Source of the DNA: Clostridium swellfunianum
GTDB taxonomy: Bacteria; Bacillota; Clostridia; Clostridiales; Clostridiaceae
NCBI RefSeq assembly: GCF_023656515.1
Contig: NZ_JAMOFV010000006.1
Location: 396,025-460,024, forward strand
DNA length: 64,000 bases
Reading direction: 5' to 3'
The notes under the pieces: model-generated
The model's input: the letters and a program-made list of their open reading frames with translations, nothing else
What the model was told of the DNA's origin: nothing
The model's database searches: none
Part shown: positions 8,544 through 16,812 of the stretch, one piece after another
Layout of the letters: each line of letters opens with the position of its first letter
Numbering within the stretch: position 1 is the stretch's first letter
Program-made: the position numbers and the translations under genes

Positions 8544-8545
8544 AT

Positions 8546-9250
8546 TTGCAGCATTATATAGAATTAAAGGATGTAAAAAGATATTACCATATGGGAGAAG
8601 TAGAAATAAAAGCCTTAGATGGAGTTTCTTTTTCTATAGATAAGGGAGAGTTTGTTGTTGTAGCTGGTCCGAGCGGTGCTGGAAAGAGTACTGTTTTGAA
8701 TATACTAGGTGGCATGGATTCAGCAAGCGGCGGTCAGATACTTGTAGATGGAAAAGAAGTAAGCAAATACAATCAAAAGCAGCTCACAACCTATAGAAGA
8801 GACGATATAGGCTTTGTGTTTCAATTTTATAATCTAGCTCAAAACTTGACTGCTGTCGAAAATGTTGAGCTTGCTACTCAAATTTGCAAAAATCCCCTTG
8901 ATCCTGAAAAAGTTATAGAGCAAGTTGGGCTTGGAGATAGAAAAAATAATTTTCCTGCACAGCTTTCAGGAGGTGAGCAGCAGAGAGTTGCTATAGCAAG
9001 AGCACTTGCAAAAAATCCTAAGCTTCTTTTATGTGATGAGCCTACTGGAGCTTTGGATTATAATACGGGTAAAGCTATACTGAAGCTTCTGCAGGATACC
9101 TGTAGAAATATGGGAATGACTGTGGTAATTATAACTCACAACCTTGCTATTGCTCCGATGGCTGATAAAGTTATAAAATTTAAGAATGGAAGGGTTAGCA
9201 GCATATCAATCAACGAAAAACCGATGCCTGTGGAAAGGATTGAATGGTAG
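8546..9250 (+). CDS. ABC exporter ATP-binding protein (MacB/LolD-like)
   Basis: This 234-residue ATPase has Walker [11 protein letters not shown]-loop VFQFYNLA, signature [15 protein letters not shown] and Walker [13 protein letters not shown]. The last two are typical of the MacB/LolD/SalX subfamily that powers FtsX-like permeases. I accept the TTG start because GGAGGG lies six bases upstream. The stop overlaps the start of the large permease gene by 7 bp, so the two form a coupled exporter. Such pairs move peptides, lipids or antibiotics, or transmit mechanical signals; the cargo is unknown. Confidence 0.92.
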   Translation: MQHYIELKDVKRYYHMGEVEIKALDGVSFSIDKGEFVVVAGPSGAGKSTVLNILGGMDSASGGQILVDGKEVSKYNQKQLTTYRRDDIGFVFQFYNLAQNLTAVENVELATQICKNPLDPEKVIEQVGLGDRKNNFPAQLSGGEQQRVAIARALAKNPKLLLCDEPTGALDYNTGKAILKLLQDTCRNMGMTVVIITHNLAIAPMADKVIKFKNGRVSSISINEKPMPVERIEW

Positions 9251-12200
9251 ACATGAAAAATGCTTTAGTTAAGGACACCTTTAGAGAAATAAAAAGAACG
9301 CTGAGCAGATTTCTTTCAATATTTGCTATTGTTGCCATAGGAGTAGCTTTTTTTGCAGGAGTTAAGGCTACTGCGCCAGATATGAAAATAACTGGGGACA
9401 AGTATTTTGATGATTACAGGCTTATGGATATAAGACTTGTTTCAACCATGGGGTTTGACGATAAAGATATTGAGGCCATAAAAAAAGTAGATAGTATAGA
9501 AGGAATGTTACCTAGCTATTCTTTAGATGCATTAGTTAATGTACAAGAAAAGGATATGGTGCTGAAGGTTATGTCCTTGCCTACGGATAAGCTTAATACT
9601 GATGATAATTCTTATATTAACAGAGTTAAGCTTACCAAAGGGAGACTTCCTCAAAGTCCTAACGAATGTGTTGCAGAAAAGGGTAAGATGTTTGGCGAGG
9701 GTATGGAAATTGGTTCAAAGCTCAGGCTTTCATCAGGCACAGATAAGGATATTAGTGATAATCTTAAAGAGAATGAATTCACTATAGTAGGTATTATTGA
9801 AACTCCTTATTATATATCTTTCGATAGAGGCACAAGTTCAATAGGTAGTGGAAAAGTAAATAGTTTTATAATGATACCGGAAGAAAATTTTAAGCTTTCA
9901 GTCTATACTGACGTGTTTTTAACCATAAAGGGCGCAAGAGAGCTGATGACTTATAGTGATAAATATGACTATTTGGTAGACCCTGTGACAGAAGCTCTTA
10001 AAGCTACAGGAAAGGCTCGAGAACAGCAAAGATACGAGGAAATACTAGCTGAAGCTAATGCAAAAATTGAAGATAGGAAAAAAGAACTTAGAGATGCAGA
10101 AGATAAGCAAAGGACGGAGCTTGCAAATGCTTCTGAGAAGCTTGAAGAAGCAAGAAAGCAAATCTCTAAAGGTGAAAGTAAATTAAAGAACGAAGAGAAT
10201 AAATTTTATAAAACTATCAAAGATGCGGAAGCTAAAATAGCTAACGAATATTTGAAACTGAAAAATGGGGAAAAAGAGTATAGTACTCAGCTTCAGCATT
10301 TTAATAGTATAAAATTCCAAGCGGAAAAAGAGTTTACTGAAGCAGAAAAGCAATTAGATCTTGTTCAAGCAGAATTAGATAAGAAAGAAGTTGAGCTAAA
10401 TAATGCAAGGTTAGCTTTAGCTAATCCTAACTTAACAGTAGAACAAAAATTACAAATAGAAGCAGGAATAAAGCTTGGAGAAAAGCAAGTTGTTGAAGGA
10501 AAGGCTAAGTTGGAGGATTCAAAAGCTAAGCTTGGAGAAAAGAAAAAGGAGCTTTATGAGAGTGAGGCTAAGCTTGATAGCAGTAAAGCTGTTATAGACG
10601 CCTCAAAAAGTCAGCTTGATAATGAAAGGAAAAAGCTTGAGGAAGGCAAGAAGAAGGCGCAGAGAGATTTTGCGGTGGCTCGTAAGAAAATAGAAGATTC
10701 AAAGCTAGAGCTTCAAAAGGGAGAACAGGATTATGAGCAGGGAAAGAAGGAATCTGATGAAAAGATTGCTGAAGGCTATAGCAAGATAGTTCAGGCAGAA
10801 GATAAAATAAATGAAATAGAAAAACCTGTTTGGTATGTTCTTGATAGAAGTAAGCATGCAGATTTTGTTGGATATGAGCAGGCTGCAGATAGAATAGATG
10901 CAATTGCACAGGTATTTCCGGTGTTTTTCTTCCTAATAGCAGCTCTTGTTTGCTTAACTACAATGGCTAGAATGGTAGATGAACAAAGAATATATATAGG
11001 AACATTAAAAGCGCTTGGTTACAGCAAGCTTAAAATAGCATCAAAGTATTTGTTTTATGCTTTATTTGCAAGCTTGGGAGGGAGTTTTTTTGGACTGCTA
11101 GTAGGATTTAGAGTGTTTCCGACGGTAATTTATAATGCTTACGGAATAATGTATACAATGCCTCCTGTTATTACAGAATTTAATGTATTTTATGCTGTAT
11201 TATCTACTGCATTAGCTGTTCTATCAACTGTTGCAGCAGCCTGGTTCGCTTGTAATAAGGAACTTATGGCAGCACCAGCTGTACTTATGAGACCCAAAGC
11301 TCCTAAAGCAGGCAAAAGAATTTTATTAGAGAGAATAAAATTTATATGGTCACGATTAAACTTTACTCAGAAGGTTACAGCTAGAAATATATTTAGGTAT
11401 AAGAAACGTTTTATAATGACTATACTGGGTATTGGTGGCTGTACAGCTCTTTTAATGGCAGGTTTCGGACTAAAGGATTCAATAGTGTCAATAACTTCAA
11501 AGCAGTTTGATGAGCTGTATCAATATGATGCAGTAGTAAACTTAAAAGAAATGGAAAGTAATCCTATTGATATAGGAAGTGGGATTAAAGACTATATGCT
11601 TGTGAAACAGAGAAGTATAGACATAGGTTATGATAATACTGAAAAAAGTGTAGCATTATTTGTACCTGAAAAAACTAAAAAACTTGATAGCTTTATTACC
11701 TTAAGGAATCGCATATCACAAGAGCCACTAAGTTTAACAGAAGAAGGAGTAATAATAACTGAAAAACTTTCTCAGATGTTTAAAGCTGGAATAGGGGATG
11801 AAATTTATATTAAGGACGGAGAAACGAAAAGATTAAGTGTGAGAGTAAACGGAATAGCAGAAAATTATGTTTCTCACTACGTCTATATGACGCCAGCTTT
11901 ATATGAAAAATTATATGGTGAGGCACCTAAGTATCAAGAAGTTTTAATAAAAACAACTGATACAAGTGAAACCTTTGAGGATAAACTTTCCAGGGAAATA
12001 TTAATAAACGAAGGGGTTTCCTCTGTGAGCTTTACAACAGGAATAAGCAAGGACTTTGAAGAGATGATAGGAAGTCTTGACTATGTTATTTTAGTACTGA
12101 TTATTTCTGCAGGTGCACTTGCTTTTGTAGTACTTTATAATCTTACAAATGTAAATATAACAGAAAGGCTTCGTGAGATTGCCACAATAAAGGTTCTTGG

Positions 12201-12477
12201 TTTTTATGATAAAGAGGTTTCAAATTATGTATTTAGAGAAAACATACTTCTTACTATTATAGGAACCATATTCGGGCTTGCATTAGGCATTTTCCTTCAT
12301 AGATTTATTATTATAACTACAGAAATTGATTATGTTATGTTTGGTAGACAAATTAAATTTTTAAGCTATATTTATTCTGCAGTATTAACAATTTTGTTTT
12401 CAGCGCTTGTAAACTTTGTAATGCATTTTAAATTAAAAAAAATAAATATGGTAGAGTCTTTAAAGTCGGTTGATTAA
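9244..12477 (+). CDS. FtsX-like ABC permease with long coiled-coil insert
   Basis: This is a 1077-residue membrane protein with two FtsX domains. The first membrane helix is near residues 20-40 (FLSIFAIVAIGVAFFAGVKA), followed by an extracytoplasmic MacB-like region. A very long coiled coil at roughly 263-525 is made of KLEEARKQ, AEKQLDLVQ and KKLEEGKKK-type heptads. FtsX domain 1 lies near 550-680 and domain 2 near 715-1070, with an RNIFRYKKRFIMTILGIGG junction. The coiled coil should stand out from the cell surface like the stalk of MacB or of YknZ-type permeases. Start 9244 is supported by GGAAAGG five bases upstream; ATG 9253 is an alternative. A terminator follows. Confidence 0.9.
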   Translation: MVDMKNALVKDTFREIKRTLSRFLSIFAIVAIGVAFFAGVKATAPDMKITGDKYFDDYRLMDIRLVSTMGFDDKDIEAIKKVDSIEGMLPSYSLDALVNVQEKDMVLKVMSLPTDKLNTDDNSYINRVKLTKGRLPQSPNECVAEKGKMFGEGMEIGSKLRLSSGTDKDISDNLKENEFTIVGIIETPYYISFDRGTSSIGSGKVNSFIMIPEENFKLSVYTDVFLTIKGARELMTYSDKYDYLVDPVTEALKATGKAREQQRYEEILAEANAKIEDRKKELRDAEDKQRTELANASEKLEEARKQISKGESKLKNEENKFYKTIKDAEAKIANEYLKLKNGEKEYSTQLQHFNSIKFQAEKEFTEAEKQLDLVQAELDKKEVELNNARLALANPNLTVEQKLQIEAGIKLGEKQVVEGKAKLEDSKAKLGEKKKELYESEAKLDSSKAVIDASKSQLDNERKKLEEGKKKAQRDFAVARKKIEDSKLELQKGEQDYEQGKKESDEKIAEGYSKIVQAEDKINEIEKPVWYVLDRSKHADFVGYEQAADRIDAIAQVFPVFFFLIAALVCLTTMARMVDEQRIYIGTLKALGYSKLKIASKYLFYALFASLGGSFFGLLVGFRVFPTVIYNAYGIMYTMPPVITEFNVFYAVLSTALAVLSTVAAAWFACNKELMAAPAVLMRPKAPKAGKRILLERIKFIWSRLNFTQKVTARNIFRYKKRFIMTILGIGGCTALLMAGFGLKDSIVSITSKQFDELYQYDAVVNLKEMESNPIDIGSGIKDYMLVKQRSIDIGYDNTEKSVALFVPEKTKKLDSFITLRNRISQEPLSLTEEGVIITEKLSQMFKAGIGDEIYIKDGETKRLSVRVNGIAENYVSHYVYMTPALYEKLYGEAPKYQEVLIKTTDTSETFEDKLSREILINEGVSSVSFTTGISKDFEEMIGSLDYVILVLIISAGALAFVVLYNLTNVNITERLREIATIKVLGFYDKEVSNYVFRENILLTIIGTIFGLALGIFLHRFIIITTEIDYVMFGRQIKFLSYIYSAVLTILFSALVNFVMHFKLKKINMVESLKSVD

Positions 12478-12487
12478 AATACATTTG

Positions 12488-12515
12488 GAGTCTTGATTAT
12501 TCAAGGCTCTTTTTG
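12488..12515 (+). terminator. Intrinsic terminator after FtsX-like permease
   Basis: A 9-bp stem (GAGTCTTGA with TCAAGGCTC, one G-T pair) with a TTAT loop precedes TTTTTGTATTTT. Confidence 0.78.
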
Positions 12516-12624
12516 TATTTTAATTTTTTGTACATACATTATGAACTTGGTGGAAGGATAAGAAATGAATAATTTCAAATCAAAACTTAATTAAGAAATT
12601 TGTAAAAAAGTCAGGTGAATAAGA

Positions 12625-13530
12625 GTGAAAAAAAATATTTTTCTGGTATTAGCAGCAATTTTGTTTTTTACACCTAGATATTTAGTGAAAGCAGAAGATG
12701 ATTATAATACTGTTATGAAACAGGACTTGTTAGCTATAATGATTGCTTATCCAGAACATGTGGCTGGGGTAGAGAAAGCAAGTAACGAAAAAGTTTATTT
12801 AGTCATGAAATCAGGTAAAAGGATATTATATGATGACAAAAGAAATAAAAACTTTGAGGAAAAATTAAATAACCCCGACCTTCAGGATATGCTGGAACAA
12901 AAGTATCCTTTGGAACCAGTAACAAAGCTTATGGATAAAAATTTTGATCCAGGTCGTGCTAGAGTTTATGAATTAATAAGAGAAGTTTATGGAACTTCAA
13001 GACAGCAGGTGGAAAAGAATCTTATGATGGTAAATACAGGCTACGGAGTTTTTCAATTTAACAAGCAAAACAATGCTGCTCAAGAACTTAGGTCAGCTTT
13101 TACAGAACTTAGAAGTATGGCTCAGACAAATAAAAAAATAAGTGCTTTTATTGCTCCCTGTAGTGGAACTTATAATTACAGAGTCATAGCAGGAACTGGA
13201 AGATTGAGCCCTCATTCCTTTGGAACCGCAATAGACTTATCTAGAGATAAAAGAGATTATTGGAAATGGGCAACTCCGGAAGAAGGAGAAAAGAGATTAC
13301 TATCTTACTCAAAGGAAGTAGTGGAAGTGTTCGAAAATCATAATTTTGTTTGGGGTGGAAAATGGGGGCATTTTGATATTTTGCATTTTGAGTATAGACC
13401 TGAGATAATTCTAAAGGCAAGATATTTCAGAAATAATGTTGAAGTTGATAAACCTTGGTATTATGGAGTAGCAACAGATAATACTGATATACAAAATAAA
13501 ATTCAGTTAATAGAAAATGCCTTAAGATAG
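12625..13530 (+). CDS. Secreted M15-family peptidase (VanY-like D,D-carboxypeptidase fold)
   Basis: This 301-residue protein begins with a signal peptide (KKNIFLVLAAILFFTPRYLV) and has M15 zinc motifs: SPHSFGTAIDLS supplies the H-x6-D pair and WGHFDILHFEYRPE supplies the H-x-D...H site. M15 enzymes cut D-Ala-containing peptidoglycan cross-links, so a cell-wall role outside the membrane is likely. The GTG start is chosen because CAGGTGA lies six bases upstream. It stands between terminators and is probably monocistronic. Confidence 0.82.
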   Translation: MKKNIFLVLAAILFFTPRYLVKAEDDYNTVMKQDLLAIMIAYPEHVAGVEKASNEKVYLVMKSGKRILYDDKRNKNFEEKLNNPDLQDMLEQKYPLEPVTKLMDKNFDPGRARVYELIREVYGTSRQQVEKNLMMVNTGYGVFQFNKQNNAAQELRSAFTELRSMAQTNKKISAFIAPCSGTYNYRVIAGTGRLSPHSFGTAIDLSRDKRDYWKWATPEEGEKRLLSYSKEVVEVFENHNFVWGGKWGHFDILHFEYRPEIILKARYFRNNVEVDKPWYYGVATDNTDIQNKIQLIENALR

Positions 13531-13556
13531 CTGCTAAATATATGCAGCTATTCTTT
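13528..13556 (+). terminator. Weak terminator-like hairpin
   Basis: TAGCTGC pairs with GCAGCTA across a 9-nt loop, overlapping the stop codon and followed by TTCTTT. Confidence 0.45.
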
Positions 13557-13678
13557 ATGTATTGGGTTTTTGGGCAAAATTCTCAGCTGTGTTTTGTTTC
13601 ATTATGGGGATAATAAAAACAGAATAATAGTCCTATTGCAAGTGATTTCCAAATTACTAAGAAAAGGAGTCAATGCTT

Positions 13679-14794
13679 ATGAATTTCTATGTAAATAAAA
13701 AATTTAAGCCTAAAATAAAAAAAATTCTTAGTTTTGCGTGTATATTCTTTCTTGCACAGTTTTACATACCAGCTAATGTGCATGCAATTGAGCCAGCTGA
13801 GAAAGAAGAAGTTACAAAGGCTATAGAGGAAATTTTCATAAATAGGAATCAAGCAATATTAAATGGAGATATGGAATTTATACAATCAATTTATGATATG
13901 AACACCAAGTATGGAACTTGGGCTTTTGAATACGAACAGAGAAAAGTTAAATATCTTCATAATTGGGCTGAAAAACAAGGAGTTAGATTTGTTGAAATTA
14001 ATCCTAAGGTTGTTGTTAGAAGGGTTAAAGGAGGGAATGGAAGTTATTCTGCAAATCTTCTATGCTCAACAGAGTATAAATATGTGTATGAAGGTGACTC
14101 TGACACTGTTAACAGTTCTAGAATTGGAACATATCACAACTTGAATTTAGTCAAGAAGGAAGAAGGCTGGATAATAACAAAAGAGTGGTATAAGGATCCA
14201 TTCGGTGACTCTTTGAATCTTGAGAATATAAAGGCAGATGATATTAGGCAATATATTTTATCTCAGCCTGCAAGGGATCTATCAGGTATTTCTGAAAGAA
14301 GAAAAAATGCTGTTGCCTATGCTGATAAATATTGTGGTGCAGCTAGTGAAGAGCAACATGAGTTTAAATACAATAAGAAATACAGAGATTACAATCCTCA
14401 AGGCGGAGACTGTGCTAACTTTGCTTCTCAAATATTGTTTGAGGGAGGTAAGTTTAAAAAAACTGGAGGATGGAATTACGATGGTAATGGTGCTACAGGA
14501 CCATGGCTTAACGCAGATAAATTTAAAAACTATTGGGTAGGTAGTGGCAGAGCATCAGTTATTGCATATGGAAGCTATGAAAAAGTATATAAAGCCTCCT
14601 ATAAGTTACTTCCGGGCGATTTTGTAGCTTATGAGAATAAGGGAGATATAACTCATATATCTGTAGTAACAGGAGCAGATTCCAAAGGATATTCTTTAGT
14701 AAGCTGCCACAATTCTGATAGGCATAGAGTTCCTTGGGATTTAGGATGGAGCAATAGAAAGATAAGGTATTGGCTAGTAAGGGTGCATTACTAA
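13679..14794 (+). CDS. Secreted amidase-domain protein (Amidase_6-like)
   Basis: This 371-residue protein has an N-terminal signal (ILSFACIFFLAQFYIPANVHA), a middle region of NTF2-like appearance, and a C-terminal putative amidase domain. In that domain Cys lies in GGDCANFASQILFEGG, followed by GGWNYDGNGATGPWLNADKF and a late His in THISVVTG. These match the Amidase_6 family, NlpC/P60-like cysteine hydrolases of cell-wall peptides. Two in-frame ATGs exist; 13679 has a 9-nt gap to GGAG, whereas 13673 would have only 3, so I chose 13679. Substrate is inferred from the family. Confidence 0.8.
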   Translation: MNFYVNKKFKPKIKKILSFACIFFLAQFYIPANVHAIEPAEKEEVTKAIEEIFINRNQAILNGDMEFIQSIYDMNTKYGTWAFEYEQRKVKYLHNWAEKQGVRFVEINPKVVVRRVKGGNGSYSANLLCSTEYKYVYEGDSDTVNSSRIGTYHNLNLVKKEEGWIITKEWYKDPFGDSLNLENIKADDIRQYILSQPARDLSGISERRKNAVAYADKYCGAASEEQHEFKYNKKYRDYNPQGGDCANFASQILFEGGKFKKTGGWNYDGNGATGPWLNADKFKNYWVGSGRASVIAYGSYEKVYKASYKLLPGDFVAYENKGDITHISVVTGADSKGYSLVSCHNSDRHRVPWDLGWSNRKIRYWLVRVHY

Positions 14795-15024
14795 AATATA
14801 AGTAGTGGATAAATTTTAAAGAGGTAGAAAATTATTTTAAAAAGGTAGTTAAAACTTTAGCATTTTTAAGTGATATGTGTGATTTTGCAGCAGTTAATGA
14901 AACTTAAAGAAAGTATTTTTAAGTTAATTTTCTAGCTCGTTCTTGTATTCAAATATCTAAGCTTTCTAAGGACACTAGAATTTAGATTAAAGCGGTTGCT
15001 TTAGTGGATTAGTTAAATATAACA
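14795..15024. other. Non-coding interval, possible small RNA
   Basis: About 230 bp follow the amidase gene without a credible ORF on either strand (the best, MCDFAAVNET at about 14876, has no ribosome site). A small hairpin TAAAGC-GGTT-GCTTTA near 14988 is followed 20 bp later by a strong terminator, which has no obvious gene of its own. A short untranslated RNA is possible; a long 3' untranslated region is equally likely. Confidence 0.3.
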
Positions 15025-15064
15025 AAACTCCTATGCTTTCAATATGCATGGGAGTTTCCTTTTT
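15025..15064 (+). terminator. Intrinsic terminator
   Basis: AAACTCCTATGC pairs with GCATGGGAGTTT (one T-G pair) over a 9-nt loop and is followed by CCTTTTT. Confidence 0.8.
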
Positions 15065-15193
15065 AAAAAAGTTCAGTTGCAAAAGTGATAAGTAATTATA
15101 AAAAAATTTTAACAAATCATTAAGAAAAGAAAAGTAAAAATGAAGAATGTTAACGTATTCAGAGATAAATTGATAAGATAACATTTTGAATAT

Positions 15194-15222
15194 TTGAAAT
15201 ATTAACTGTAGTTTAGTATAAT
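15194..15222 (+). promoter_or_regulatory. SigA-type promoter for alanine symporter
   Basis: TTGAAA at 15194 and TATAAT at 15217 are separated by 17 bp, 48 bp before the symporter ATG. Confidence 0.75.
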
Positions 15223-15269
15223 AAAGTGGGACAAACCTATAAAATATTATCAAAAGGGGATGACATATC

Positions 15270-16613
15270 ATGGATTTATTGTCACTTATTAAGAGTATAA
15301 ATGGTGTACTCTGGGGGTATGTATTAATATTTTTGCTTTGCGGAACAGGAATATACTATGCAATTATTTTAAGATTTGTTCAATTAAGAAAGTTTACTGA
15401 TGGGTTTAAAAGAACTTTCGGTGGTATAAGCTTAAAAGGAAGTAAGGCTGGAAGTGATGGAATGTCTTCGTTCCAAGCTCTGGCAACTGCAATAGCTGCA
15501 CAGGTTGGTACTGGAAATCTTGCGGGGGCAGCCACTGCTATAGTCGCAGGAGGACCTGGAGCAATATTTTGGATGTGGCTGAGTGCATTTTTCGGAATGG
15601 GAACTTTATTTTCTGAGGCAATTCTTGCCCAAATATATAAAGAAAAAGTAGATGGAGAGGTAACAGGTGGACCTGCCTATTACATCAGGAAAGGCTTAGG
15701 AAACAAATGGCTAGCTGCATTTTTTTCTGTATCTATAATCATAGCCTTGGGTTTCATGGGAAACATGGTTCAATCAAACTCAATAGGAACAGCTTTTCAG
15801 CATGCTTTTAATATTCCGCCAATAGTTGTTGGAATTGTGTTAGCTGTAATAGCTGGCTTCATATTCATTGGAGGAATAGGAAGAATAGCATCAGTTACAG
15901 AGAAGTTAGTTCCGATAATGGCGTTATTTTACTTAATTGGTGGGGCAATAATTCTTATAACACATGCAGAAAATATTTTACCTGCCTTTAAAATGATTTT
16001 TGTTGGTGCTTTTAATCCTAAAGCTGCAACTGGTGGACTTATTGGTGTAGGAATCAAGGAAGCTATGAGATATGGTGTGGCTAGAGGGTTGTTTTCAAAT
16101 GAAGCAGGTATGGGTTCAACTCCACATGCTCACGCTGTAGCAAAGGTAAATCATCCAGTTGAACAAGGTGTAGTAGGAATAATAAGCGTATTTATAGATA
16201 CTTTTATAGTTCTTACTATGACTGCATTAGTTATATTAACAACTGGTTCACTAGACGGAAAGCTTACAGGTATAGAGCTTACACAAAAAGCATTCATTAA
16301 TGGTATGGGGCCTATAGGCAGCGTATTTATAGCAATTTGTTTGTTGTTCTTTGCTTTTTCAACTATAGTAGGATGGTATTTCTTTGGAGAGGCAAATATA
16401 AAATATTTATTTGGTAAAAAGGGCTTAACGCCATATAGAATGCTTGTGTTATTTTTTATAGCCTTAGGCACAGCGCTTGAAGTTCCGCTTGTGTGGGAAC
16501 TCGCAGATTTATTTAATGGGCTTATGGTAATACCAAACCTAATTGCACTTTTAGCACTGTCTAAGGTTGTTATGAAGTCCTTAAAAGAGTATGAGGGTAA
16601 GAAAATAAAATAG
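15270..16613 (+). CDS. Sodium:alanine symporter family (AGCS) protein
   Basis: This 447-residue protein has about ten membrane helices and imports alanine or glycine with sodium. The family signature is visible as SSFQALATAIAAQVGTGNLA near residue 65, followed by GGPGAIFWMWLSAFFGM, and GLFSNEAGMGSTPHAHA near 275. Length is normal for AlsT/DagA-type carriers. It has its own SigA-type promoter and an AAAAGGGG ribosome site and is followed by a terminator, so it forms a single-gene unit. Confidence 0.93.
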   Translation: MDLLSLIKSINGVLWGYVLIFLLCGTGIYYAIILRFVQLRKFTDGFKRTFGGISLKGSKAGSDGMSSFQALATAIAAQVGTGNLAGAATAIVAGGPGAIFWMWLSAFFGMGTLFSEAILAQIYKEKVDGEVTGGPAYYIRKGLGNKWLAAFFSVSIIIALGFMGNMVQSNSIGTAFQHAFNIPPIVVGIVLAVIAGFIFIGGIGRIASVTEKLVPIMALFYLIGGAIILITHAENILPAFKMIFVGAFNPKAATGGLIGVGIKEAMRYGVARGLFSNEAGMGSTPHAHAVAKVNHPVEQGVVGIISVFIDTFIVLTMTALVILTTGSLDGKLTGIELTQKAFINGMGPIGSVFIAICLLFFAFSTIVGWYFFGEANIKYLFGKKGLTPYRMLVLFFIALGTALEVPLVWELADLFNGLMVIPNLIALLALSKVVMKSLKEYEGKKIK

Positions 16614-16654
16614 AAGCAAGTAAGAATAAAGAAATGGTATAAAGATTACTTATG

Positions 16655-16710
16655 GAGGGTAAGAATGAACTGTAAAATTTCATTCATTTATTTACCCTTC
16701 ATTTTTTATT
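16655..16710 (+). terminator. Intrinsic terminator after symporter
   Basis: GAGGGTAAGAATGAA pairs imperfectly with TTCATTCATTTATTTACCCTTC, followed by ATTTTTTATT. Confidence 0.72.
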
Positions 16711-16812
16711 CTCTAGTTCCTGTTTACTTGTCCAGTAGGGTGTATTGCAGGATTATATATATTTAGGTAGAATGTTAAATGTAATGCGAATTTTGATTTC
16801 TAGGTGAATATA

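Noticed and set aside
10592-10909. 105-residue minus-strand frame rich in Leu, Phe and Gln
   Set aside because: It is the reverse of the Glu/Lys-rich coiled-coil codons (CTT/TTC complements) of the large permease, a common artefact.
15066-15193. Glycine or other amino-acid riboswitch before the alanine symporter
   Set aside because: No aptamer consensus is present, and the promoter at 15194-15222 leaves only about 40 nt of leader.
14987-15271. 94-residue minus-strand frame
   Set aside because: It has no good ribosome site, crosses a terminator and the symporter promoter, and reads like random AT-rich translation.
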